Shown here: positions 16,282 through 24,526 of the stretch, piece by piece
Position numbering within the stretch: the stretch's first letter is position 1
How the letters are laid out: every line of letters starts with the position of its first letter
Source: an uncultured Bacilli bacterium
GTDB taxonomy: Bacteria; Bacillota_I; Bacilli_A; RF39; UBA660
Length of the DNA stretch: 37,827 nucleotides
Direction of reading: 5' to 3'
Assembly (NCBI GenBank): GCA_947624515.1
Contig: CANQKN010000005.1
Coordinates: 1-37,827 of the forward strand
Notes under the pieces: generated by a model
The model's database searches: none
Told to the model about the DNA's origin: nothing
Seen by the model: only the letters and a program-made list of their open reading frames with translations
Position numbers and translations under genes: made by a program

Positions 16282-17658
16282 TTATGAACTGATATTTTGA
16301 TTGGAATTGATCGGAATATGAACAGTAGTGTTAGTACTTGCCTTAGGTATCGTAGATGGTGTATTAAATGTAGATGGCGATGGATTAGATATAGTTGATG
16401 ATGAACTAGCTAGATTGGTAGGTGATTTTGGAGATATTGGAATAGCTGGAATGACAGTAGAATGAGATTGATGATTACCTAATACCTCTATTGTTGATGG
16501 ATTCATAGTAGAAGGATTCGTTTGTTGTACTGATGTATCAGAATATTTTTGTTGCTCTTCTACTATCTTATCCAAATTAATTTCTCCATCAGAACTAGAA
16601 TCATCTCCAAAAGCAGTTCCATTTAAATCAATATTTTGTCCTAATAAATAATCCATTAAATGACGACTCGGATTTTTCTTAATCACCTTTCCTGTCATTG
16701 TTTTTTGATAAATAACATTATAAATTGGTTTATTGGTTTCTTCATCAATATAAAATTCTGTAATTTCATCTATTTCTCGATGAAACTTTCCATATTTTGG
16801 ACTATAGTAAGCTTTAATATGAACACCCAATTGAACATATCGATAAATGGTATTTAAAAACTGTTCTACATCAATATCTGTTTCCATTAAGGAATACATT
16901 CTATGTGGAATAGCACTAGCTTTATCAGAGTGGATCGTAGATAAAATATTATGTCCAGATGAGATAGAGTTACGTACAGCACTAACAGCTTCTGCACTAC
17001 GAACTTCTGAAAGTAAAATCCATTTTGGATTTTGTCTCATACAAGTAACTAATACATCGGAGTAAGATGCAATATTATTGGTCTTCATTGCTACAATATC
17101 ACGATGTGGATAAATACGATCCAAATGTAGTTCCAAAGTATCCTCAATCGTAATTAACTTTTCATCTTCTTTGGTATGACTAGCTAAATACTTTACAAAC
17201 TCTGTTTTACCACTACCAGTTTCACCACAAACAATAATATTACAGTGTCCTAAAACACATTTAATCAAAAAGTCATGAATATCTTTTGTTACATAATCTT
17301 CCTGCAATAAAGTCTCTTCTTTTAAACGAATCTTAGCAGGAGTTTTACGAATAACTAAAGCAATTCCATTAGTAGCAATAGACTCATGCACAAAATTCAT
17401 ACGAAGTTCAGGACTTTCTGCATCTAAAAAGGGATTGGCATTATTAAAAGTAGTACCCATTACATTAGAACATTGAAATGCTAACTTTTCTACAACTGCA
17501 TTATTAATGTTAGGATTTTCAACACGATAAGAACCTTTTTCCAAAGAACGAATCCATATTTGTCCATTATTTGTATAAGAAATATCTGTAATATCATCAT
17601 TATCAATATATTCTTTAAAGGCACCAAAATCTAATTGTTCAAACATATTTTCTTTCAT
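16282..17658 (-). CDS. TadA/CpaF secretion ATPase with Ser/Thr/Pro tail
   Basis: A 458-aa member of the VirB11/TadA superfamily of hexameric secretion ATPases, closest to CpaF/TadA. The N-terminal domain (about 1-130) includes FVHESIATNG and VIRKTP. Walker A GETGSGKTE is near residue 146, the Asp box region ITIEDTLELHL near 170, the Walker B region WILLSEVRSAEA near 213 and the His box ILSTIHSDKA near 240. The last 95 or so residues are an unusual low-complexity tail rich in Ser, Thr, Pro and Asn, likely disordered. TadA drives Flp pilus assembly through TadB and TadC, encoded next. No VirB11 is seen in the T4SS half, so this ATPase might serve both halves; that is inference. Confidence 0.9.
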   Translation of the reverse strand: MKENMFEQLDFGAFKEYIDNDDITDISYTNNGQIWIRSLEKGSYRVENPNINNAVVEKLAFQCSNVMGTTFNNANPFLDAESPELRMNFVHESIATNGIALVIRKTPAKIRLKEETLLQEDYVTKDIHDFLIKCVLGHCNIIVCGETGSGKTEFVKYLASHTKEDEKLITIEDTLELHLDRIYPHRDIVAMKTNNIASYSDVLVTCMRQNPKWILLSEVRSAEAVSAVRNSISSGHNILSTIHSDKASAIPHRMYSLMETDIDVEQFLNTIYRYVQLGVHIKAYYSPKYGKFHREIDEITEFYIDEETNKPIYNVIYQKTMTGKVIKKNPSRHLMDYLLGQNIDLNGTAFGDDSSSDGEINLDKIVEEQQKYSDTSVQQTNPSTMNPSTIEVLGNHQSHSTVIPAIPISPKSPTNLASSSSTISNPSPSTFNTPSTIPKASTNTTVHIPINSNQNISS

Positions 17659-17698
17659 AATGATTTCCCCTTTTATTGATTACTACTTTTATTCTTTT

Positions 17699-18544
17699 TT
17701 ATTGTACGGTATTTACATTTGTTCCTGGATCAGGAATAGATTCATCCCAAACAGTAACTTTATTAATAAAGTCTTTAATTGCTTCACTACTAACTCTTAC
17801 TTCACCAGGATTTTCTTTTAAGCTTTCAGCTGTTGGTACTGGTATTAATGTAACTTCATAAGTTCTTAAATACATTGCTTTACGAAGTAAGATATGATAT
17901 TCTTCTGGTACTGCAAAAATAATTTGTGCAGGTGTCTTTTTCTCTTCTAGATTTTCAAATACATAATCACCATTTGCATCTTGTACATCTAATACTTTGA
18001 CATTTTCTAATAGCATTCCTACCATGATTTTATCTTCGGTTGCACTGGTAATATTTTCTTCATCAATTTTATTATTAGCCTTTAAATAAATATTAATATA
18101 ATTTCCTGGGTAAATCTTATTACCATAAGAACTTTGTGTTGTAACAGGCATATTAACTAGTACATATCCATCTGGATAATTATAAATAATAGAATCTGGT
18201 AGATCACTAGCAGAAACAACAACATCATTATAGAATAAACTTCCCTGTGGAATAATCGTATCTGCACGTACATATTTTCCAACAATTTGTGATACTTCAG
18301 TAATAGCTTTTCCTGCTATCATTGCTGGTGGTACTTGAATACTACCAATCATATCACTTGTGATTTTTGTTTTTGGATTAATTGTCTGTCTTGCATATGG
18401 AACTGTAATTGGATTAATAGCCGCTTTAATACGATAATTATATCCAACATATAGAATCACTATAGCAAGAAGCACACCTACTATAGTAACAGTGTTCTTA
18501 TTCGTAAAGAACTTTTTAATACTCATAGAAAAATTACCTTTCAT
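17699..18544 (-). CDS. CpaB/RcpC-like SAF-domain protein
   Basis: A 281-aa protein with one N-terminal membrane helix (about residues 18-36) and an exported SAF-like domain: VPYARQTINPKTKITSDMIG, then RADTIIPQGSLFYND, then a second domain beginning near YNYPDGYVLVNMPV. This is the layout of CpaB/RcpC, a periplasmic or wall-facing Tad component thought to bind glycan through its SAF/beta-clip fold. GGGAGG stands 7 nt before the ATG at 18544. It is placed directly before tadA, as in many Tad clusters. There is no secretin gene, as expected for a single-membrane cell. Confidence 0.82.
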   Translation of the reverse strand: MKGNFSMSIKKFFTNKNTVTIVGVLLAIVILYVGYNYRIKAAINPITVPYARQTINPKTKITSDMIGSIQVPPAMIAGKAITEVSQIVGKYVRADTIIPQGSLFYNDVVVSASDLPDSIIYNYPDGYVLVNMPVTTQSSYGNKIYPGNYINIYLKANNKIDEENITSATEDKIMVGMLLENVKVLDVQDANGDYVFENLEEKKTPAQIIFAVPEEYHILLRKAMYLRTYEVTLIPVPTAESLKENPGEVRVSSEAIKDFINKVTVWDESIPDPGTNVNTVQ

Positions 18545-18568
18545 TTTATTTCCTCCCTTTCAATTTCT

Positions 18569-18997
18569 CTATTCTACTTCTCCAAGTAAACGATCTTCAT
18601 AATATTTTGTCTCTAAAATAGCATCTATTTTATGAACAATATCAAAATCATCACCTGCAAAAGTTGCTACTGTACTAGAACCCACCTGAATACTAACTTT
18701 TGGTGGTGTTTCGTTAAAATCTAAAATTCTAACTTTATAATTTCGATCTCTATTTACACTTTCAGCAAATCTTCTTACAAAACTTTCTAAAAATTTTTCA
18801 CGATCTACTCTTAAAATTCCACCACTAATACGATAATAACCTAAATCAACTGCATCAATCATAGCAGCTTCAGTAGTTTCTTCTAAAAGATAATAATCTA
18901 ATTCACTACCACTTTGATAATTCTGAATAATGTTGACAACCCCTAAGGTTAATACCCCTAATATAATAATTCCAACAATAACCATTCCTTTACTCAT
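18569..18997 (-). CDS. Small single-span exported protein of the Tad block
   Basis: A 142-aa protein with one N-terminal helix (about residues 4-24) and an exported alpha/beta part, starting with an amphipathic helix that contains DYYLLEETTEAAMIDAVD. The segment ILRVDREKFLESFVRRFAESV is probably helical. This architecture resembles TadE/TadF-type pseudopilins, but I do not recognise a specific family and it lacks the Cys pairs of its neighbours. GGAGG lies 5 nt before the ATG. The gene sits between the large secreted protein (stop 9 bp upstream) and the CpaB-like gene, so a minor-pilin role is plausible. Confidence 0.7.
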   Translation of the reverse strand: MSKGMVIVGIIILGVLTLGVVNIIQNYQSGSELDYYLLEETTEAAMIDAVDLGYYRISGGILRVDREKFLESFVRRFAESVNRDRNYKVRILDFNETPPKVSIQVGSSTVATFAGDDFDIVHKIDAILETKYYEDRLLGEVE

Positions 18998-19006
18998 AAT
19001 GACCTC

Positions 19007-21841
19007 CTACTTAACATCAACACAACTACCACTCTTACTATTGTTACATCCGGCAATATCTTTTCTAGCATCAATAGTAAATCCTGGAACACTATAAGTA
19101 ATAAAATTAGAACTTGCTTCAGTACCAGAATTGCCATTAATATTATCCATAAATCTACTTGTACAAATTTCTTTTCCACTACTATTAGTGTAACAACTCA
19201 TATTATAGTCTGCATAATTATGATAGCCATCACCATTATAATCATAGACATTTTTGTTATAGGCACGAATATTTCTTAAATTTTCCGTGGTAAGAACAAA
19301 TTCATAATCTACTTCAGAAGCATCAGTTTTTACATTATAAATAGTATATCCCTTTGTTTCAATTTCATTAGTTAAAGCAATTGGATCGATATTATATTTT
19401 AGATAAGTATCTTTTGCAAATCTAGCAGCACCAGTATAAGTACTATTACTACGATTTAAGGTACCTGTCCAATTCCATCTTGGATTACGATCATTAGGAA
19501 AGACATCTTCCAAATCAATTACACGATAAATCCATTGAATTCCTGTAGGATCTAAATTAGAATTTCCTGAATTAGGGCCTCCTGAATTAGGACCACCTGA
19601 ATTAGGTGTTTCTGGACAATCTTCTGGATCCTCACAATAAAAATTATTATATACACCATAGTAACAATCAATATCTGAACCAAAAGATCCAGCACCAACA
19701 TTAGAACTTTTTACTTTGATATTATAATCAGAATTTCTAAGTAATTGAACTTTGCCATCTACGACAATGGTATTAATATTACTACTCCAAATACTAGTAT
19801 AATACTTGCGTTCATTTTGATTATAATATTTAACAGCATCAAATTGATCTACTACTTCTAAACGGTTTTGAAGATGATTAGCACGATATGCTTGTTTAGA
19901 ATCAGTTGATGTTTTATAAACAGCATCACCATTAACTCTATCAATATAAGAAAGTGGTAAATTTACTGTAATATTAGCTTTTACAGTTACAGAAGGATTA
20001 TAACCAGCTTGCCTTCCTCCACTATTTCCAAGATTGGCAGTAGCATTAGAAGAACTAACTGTCGATTGAGAAGAAGAAACTTGGACTATAGGATTACTTT
20101 GACTATTTACCGTAAATACATAAGGTTGTCCACCTTCCGTTTTTAAATAAGAGTCTGTAATTTGATAAGTATAATTACCAGTTGGTATTACTTCAGTTTG
20201 TTTTGCTTTCAAACGATTTAGTTCAGCTTCTGAAGCGTTTAAAGCAGCTTGATATTCTGCTTCTGGATTATCACTACAACCAGCAGGACCTTTGTATACA
20301 TTGAAAGTACACTGTCCACCATTATTACCACACCATGTACTAAAACATGCACTATCACAAACACCATTTTCACAATACTGGGTAATTCTACCTGGGCGGC
20401 CATGATCAGTAGTACAACCATATCCAGTATTAGGACCTGAAAAAGTAACAGAAGAAACAAATTTAGTTTTTGTTCCTCTAGTAGTCGTAACAAATTTATC
20501 TACGAAACTAATATCACGACTATTTTGATATACTTGAGAATAACATGAATTAATACAGCTTTGAGAATAGATACCACCATCACAAGAATAAATACAGTTA
20601 TCAAATTCTTCGGTAGGACCTGCATCGTTTCCAGATTTAGTTCCACTTTTTTCAATCCAAGAACAATTATGAGAAATGCTAGTTACACATTGAGCTTTTT
20701 TAGTTGGCTTAGCAATTTGACTAATAGCACAAGTTCTAGTAACAGAATAATTAGTTTGGTAACTAAAACCATCCCCTGCTTTTACCAATTTTGGAGTATC
20801 TCCTTGAGCAGTATATGATTCCCAACAAGTCATAGCCCAATAGCTGCCAGCACTAGAATAGGTAATTTTACTGCCACTAGAATACTGGTCTGTACAAATT
20901 TTACTTCCCGTAGCCACAGATCCTGTATAACTAGAAAACATTTCTTGCAAATGAGTTAATTTCTGTTGAATTTGAGAAGCTAATTCTAATTTTTCACCAT
21001 AGGTAATTTTGGCATTACTATAGCATTCATGAATATAAGTTTTTTTAACTGATTCCAACTGTTGTAAATCATCTGTTCTTGTCATTCCGGCAGGACGATA
21101 ATTTTTTACTGCAGTACATCCATAAGAATCAGGATTAGTAAGAGCAGGATTATCTACTTCATAGTCGTAAGGATTTGGTGTTTCAAAAGAAATATATCCA
21201 ATATAAGAACCACTACAACCGCCAGCTTTTTTAATATAAAATTCCAAAGTAATGGATGTTCTACCAGCAACACCAGAAATACTATAAGTTCCATTAGCAT
21301 TTCTAGTTAAAAATTGACCAGCAAAATGAGAAGCATCTAAGCCTTCTTTTATATTGGATACTCGATTCCCATAAACATATCTCACATATAATTCATCATG
21401 AAACACATCTTTTATATTAATTGTAAAATTACCTGCTGCATCATTAAACTGAAAAGTAATCTTATCAGATATTCCACTATCACTATTAGAAAGATAAGTT
21501 TCTATAATATTGTATTTATCAAGATCAGCATTACTTGGACAAAAAGTAATCTCTTCACCACTTTGATAACATTTACTAGCTAGTCCAGAAACAGTAAATT
21601 CATATTGTTTTTTTTCAGAATTACTAATACCATCTGGATAAGGAATATGTCCATCTACTACTGCTTGATAATCAATTTTTTCTTTTGTTACCTCAGTTGC
21701 TACACTATCATCATAAGTAATACTATAAGCACCATTTTCTCCAAAGCATAGAGTAAACTGCACCGTTTGTGCATGAGCATAAATAGGAAAAATACCCATC
21801 AATAATATAAAAAATAACATATTACGCTTAATTTTTTTCAT
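19007..21841 (-). CDS. Large cysteine-rich secreted protein (putative pilus or surface adhesin)
   Basis: A 944-aa protein with a clear signal peptide (cleavage after IYAHA near residue 23) and no C-terminal anchor or LPXTG-type motif. More than 30 Cys residues are spread along the chain, dense in the central part (for example ENGVCDSACFSTWCGNNGGQC). A Gly-Gly-Pro-Asn-Ser repeat linker lies near residues 745-762 and is encoded by a 15-nt tandem unit around 19565-19605. The middle holds a coiled helix (YQAALNASEAELNRLKAKQTE). No family is recognised. The preferred ATG at 21841 has GAGG 5 nt upstream. A promoter candidate lies at 21864-21892. Flanked by a sortase and pilus genes, it is most simply a secreted adhesin or fibre-tip protein held by disulfides, released or bound through partners. 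Confidence 0.8.
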   Translation of the reverse strand: MKKIKRNMLFFILLMGIFPIYAHAQTVQFTLCFGENGAYSITYDDSVATEVTKEKIDYQAVVDGHIPYPDGISNSEKKQYEFTVSGLASKCYQSGEEITFCPSNADLDKYNIIETYLSNSDSGISDKITFQFNDAAGNFTINIKDVFHDELYVRYVYGNRVSNIKEGLDASHFAGQFLTRNANGTYSISGVAGRTSITLEFYIKKAGGCSGSYIGYISFETPNPYDYEVDNPALTNPDSYGCTAVKNYRPAGMTRTDDLQQLESVKKTYIHECYSNAKITYGEKLELASQIQQKLTHLQEMFSSYTGSVATGSKICTDQYSSGSKITYSSAGSYWAMTCWESYTAQGDTPKLVKAGDGFSYQTNYSVTRTCAISQIAKPTKKAQCVTSISHNCSWIEKSGTKSGNDAGPTEEFDNCIYSCDGGIYSQSCINSCYSQVYQNSRDISFVDKFVTTTRGTKTKFVSSVTFSGPNTGYGCTTDHGRPGRITQYCENGVCDSACFSTWCGNNGGQCTFNVYKGPAGCSDNPEAEYQAALNASEAELNRLKAKQTEVIPTGNYTYQITDSYLKTEGGQPYVFTVNSQSNPIVQVSSSQSTVSSSNATANLGNSGGRQAGYNPSVTVKANITVNLPLSYIDRVNGDAVYKTSTDSKQAYRANHLQNRLEVVDQFDAVKYYNQNERKYYTSIWSSNINTIVVDGKVQLLRNSDYNIKVKSSNVGAGSFGSDIDCYYGVYNNFYCEDPEDCPETPNSGGPNSGGPNSGNSNLDPTGIQWIYRVIDLEDVFPNDRNPRWNWTGTLNRSNSTYTGAARFAKDTYLKYNIDPIALTNEIETKGYTIYNVKTDASEVDYEFVLTTENLRNIRAYNKNVYDYNGDGYHNYADYNMSCYTNSSGKEICTSRFMDNINGNSGTEASSNFITYSVPGFTIDARKDIAGCNNSKSGSCVDVK

Positions 21842-21863
21842 ACGCACCTCTATATTCTAAATA

Positions 21864-21892
21864 AGTATATCACACTTTTTTCCTAATTTAAA
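21864..21892 (-). promoter_or_regulatory. Internal promoter candidate for the large secreted protein
   Basis: TATACT (21864-21869) with an upstream TGA forms an extended -10, and TTTAAA (21887-21892) lies 17 bp before it on the minus strand. It sits in the only real gap of this block. Confidence 0.5.
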
Positions 21893-21898
21893 TCTTTT

Positions 21899-22672
21899 TT
21901 AATCGATTTCATAAGAAGATGAAATCAATTCATCAAAAAGTTCCGTTTTTAATACCGAATATTTTAAAATTTCTTCACCATCTCTTACTTTTCTAGCATC
22001 AATAATAAACTGTTGTTTTTCATTTACACCAAAATATCTAGTACAAGTTTTTACCGTTAATAAAGTATCTTGTTCTGATACATCAACATTATAACGATAA
22101 ATACTATTATTGCGTACCTTTTGAATATATTGTTTAATCTGTTTAGAATCAGAAAAACTTTCTGAAGAATCAAAAGTATAATCATAAAACCCAATTGCAT
22201 AAATCAAATAAAGTTCATCTTTTCCATCTTTTGTATATTGAATATATAAATTATCTTTTGCAAAATCATAATAACTATAAGACATTAATGCTTCAAAATC
22301 TCTTAAATTATCATTAGAAGACATTGGTGTAGAAGAAACATTTAAAACATTGTGTCCTAATAAAACTTCTCTATTCTCACCTGTTGTATAAGAAGGACTT
22401 CGCCATCCAAAAGAATAAGCTAAGCTATCATTACTAGCAGTAGCATCTAAAATAGGAACATCAATATTTGTACCCTGTACTTGTAGCCAACCTATTTTAT
22501 AATAATTTTCACTATCAAAATTAGCTAATTGCTCTACTCTACTTTCAAAATCTAAAGTCATCTCTATAACTTTTTTAGGATGTAATATAGAATATAAAAA
22601 AATTCCGCCAATTATAATAATTCCTACTACAATGAAACAAAAATAATTAATTTGCTTTTTTTTCCACTTCAT
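21899..22672 (-). CDS. Class B-like sortase
   Basis: A 257-aa sortase with an N-terminal membrane helix (about residues 8-27). The catalytic His is in LLGHN near residue 107, Cys in VKTCTR near 209 and Arg in IDARKVR near 229. An early IGWLQVQGTNIDVPI segment and the insertion between His and Cys fit class B enzymes. Sortases join surface proteins to wall peptide or to pilin subunits. No partner with a recognisable sorting signal is in this window, so its substrate is unknown. The ATG at 22672 follows GGGGAAAG; the earlier in-frame ATG (22687) has a weaker site. It lies between the Ig-domain protein and the large secreted protein within the locus. Confidence 0.88.
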   Translation of the reverse strand: MKWKKKQINYFCFIVVGIIIIGGIFLYSILHPKKVIEMTLDFESRVEQLANFDSENYYKIGWLQVQGTNIDVPILDATASNDSLAYSFGWRSPSYTTGENREVLLGHNVLNVSSTPMSSNDNLRDFEALMSYSYYDFAKDNLYIQYTKDGKDELYLIYAIGFYDYTFDSSESFSDSKQIKQYIQKVRNNSIYRYNVDVSEQDTLLTVKTCTRYFGVNEKQQFIIDARKVRDGEEILKYSVLKTELFDELISSSYEID

Positions 22673-22690
22673 AACTTTCCCCTGCATTTA

Positions 22691-24526
22691 CTATTTTACT
22701 AAATATGGTTTATTTACAGTTCCATTTCCTGATGTAATTTTTAAAGTTCCCTTTAAAGTTAATACAGCACGAATCGAATAAAGATTAAATTCATTTTTAT
22801 TTAACTCAAACATCTTACCATTTACGCCATTAACCATATAAAGTAATTCTTCATTAGAAGATTGATCAAGATATAAGAAACTACTGGTACGATTAATACT
22901 TTGATTACCTGATGCAGAAAATAGTTCATAACTAACTGGTAACAAAATCTTAGCTGTAACTTTTTCTGTTTCATATTCATAGTATTTCTTACCAATAGTA
23001 TTAGTAGGTATTTCATATTCTGTATCTACAATAGCATTCGTATTAATATAATCTAAATAATCATGATTTAAAAAATAAGCAATACTTTGAGAATCAGATA
23101 CTTTAAATTTAGTATTTTCAAATTGAGAAACATCAACTTGAACCAATTGATTATTAGGCTGAACCGTCCAAGGATAAGCCATAATCACTTTTACATTTTG
23201 ATTAGAGTCAACACCGATAATTCTAAAAGTTAATCCAGAATATGTTAAATATTCTCCAATCAATCTAGTATTAATTGTATCATTAGCATTTCCATATTGA
23301 TAATCATCTAATTTATAGGGATTATTAAGACTACCATCACCAGTTAATAAATATAAATCACTTCGTAAAGTTATAACAGGACGAATAGGAGCTAATATTC
23401 CAGTAGGAACACCACTTCCAGTAGTATCTGCTCCAATTCCAGCGTCGGCATAATTATTTCCTATTTTATGAGAAAGTAGAAAACTTGTAGCAAAAATAGA
23501 ACTATCTTCCCCTTGAAAAGTATTTACATAATCACTAATATTTAATAAACCAATTTTAGAAGTGATAGTTTCACTACACTCATCACCATAATCGGTCATA
23601 GATTGAATATTACCAACACAATAAGTACTGTTGATTAAATAATTATCTGGATTATGTAAAGCAGGATAAAATACATTTTGTAACCATTCATCAACATTAG
23701 AATTTTGATAATGATCATAGTCAGCTCTTAAATTCGTAATAGCTTCTTCACTAATCATTTTAATACTGCCATCTTCATTAACTTTCACAATTCTCCATAA
23801 CATTCCTGAGAATAGTAAAAAATTATTTGCCGAACCTCCCTTATAATAATTAGTATCATCCGTTGCATTTCTAACAATCTCTGTTAAGTTATAAGCAACA
23901 ATCACATTTCTAGTAACTACGGTTTTATTATACATTTGATCATAAACAGTATAAGTAACAGGGTAACTTCCTACCTTAGAAGTATCCACTTTACTAGAAT
24001 CGATGATTACCTTTTCAGAATCTATTTTTCCATCTTCTTGATCTACTACACTCTTAACTCCTAATTCTTGATAAGTAGTGCCAATTGGTACAATAGACTG
24101 AATACTACCATTCAAAGTAATTTCAGGTCCTGTATGATCTACTTTAGATTCAAATTTTCCACATTTTAAATAAGTAGTATATTCATACTCACCATCTTCG
24201 TTTTGATAGACACGCACCCAACTATTACTATCACATAATTTTTTCGTTTTCGGAATATATAAATCAGTAATATGGTTTCCATCATATAAATCTTGTAGTG
24301 TCATTTCCCTAGTTTCTTTTAATTTAGGTAAATATTGAGGGTTTAAACTATAAAAACGAGTAACAGCTTCTAAAAAAGCTTTCTCCTGTTGATGAAAGAT
24401 TTGATATTTAGAAAAATACAAATTCCAAGATAAAATTCCCCCAAATAATAGAAGAAAACCTACACCAACTAATATTATAATTTTTAAAAAATCTTTTTTC
24501 TTCATATTCTTTAAATAAACTTTCAT
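22691..24526 (-). CDS. Membrane-anchored surface protein with Ig-like domain
   Basis: A 611-aa protein with an N-terminal membrane helix (about residues 13-32) followed by an amphipathic helix (EKAFLEAVTRFYSLN), resembling a type II or IV pseudopilin start. A two-Cys domain follows (KLCDS, LKCGK), then a bacterial Ig-like domain (about 130-215, DHTGPEITLNG to VTRNVIVAYN) of the DUF5011/HYR kind. The C-terminal 390 residues contain a repeated theme, LLFSGMLWRIVKVNEDG and LTYSGLTFRIIGVDSNQ, suggesting two related surface domains; two more Cys are here. No sorting signal is present. AAGGAGG is 6 nt before the ATG, which overlaps the preceding stop as ATGA. It may be a pseudopilin-like tip adhesin. 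Confidence 0.8.
   Translation of the reverse strand: MKVYLKNMKKKDFLKIIILVGVGFLLLFGGILSWNLYFSKYQIFHQQEKAFLEAVTRFYSLNPQYLPKLKETREMTLQDLYDGNHITDLYIPKTKKLCDSNSWVRVYQNEDGEYEYTTYLKCGKFESKVDHTGPEITLNGSIQSIVPIGTTYQELGVKSVVDQEDGKIDSEKVIIDSSKVDTSKVGSYPVTYTVYDQMYNKTVVTRNVIVAYNLTEIVRNATDDTNYYKGGSANNFLLFSGMLWRIVKVNEDGSIKMISEEAITNLRADYDHYQNSNVDEWLQNVFYPALHNPDNYLINSTYCVGNIQSMTDYGDECSETITSKIGLLNISDYVNTFQGEDSSIFATSFLLSHKIGNNYADAGIGADTTGSGVPTGILAPIRPVITLRSDLYLLTGDGSLNNPYKLDDYQYGNANDTINTRLIGEYLTYSGLTFRIIGVDSNQNVKVIMAYPWTVQPNNQLVQVDVSQFENTKFKVSDSQSIAYFLNHDYLDYINTNAIVDTEYEIPTNTIGKKYYEYETEKVTAKILLPVSYELFSASGNQSINRTSSFLYLDQSSNEELLYMVNGVNGKMFELNKNEFNLYSIRAVLTLKGTLKITSGNGTVNKPYLVK

Noticed and set aside
16282-17658. 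Calling the ATPase VirB11
   Set aside because: Motifs fit the shared superfamily, but adjacency to CpaB, TadB and TadC makes TadA/CpaF the better name.
19565-19605. CRISPR-like or mobile repeat
   Set aside because: The short 15-nt tandem unit is in frame and encodes a Gly-Gly-Pro-Asn-Ser linker.
20239-20493. Open frames on both strands inside the large secreted protein gene
   Set aside because: They are alternate frames of a continuous signal-peptide-bearing gene and have low-complexity hydrophobic composition.
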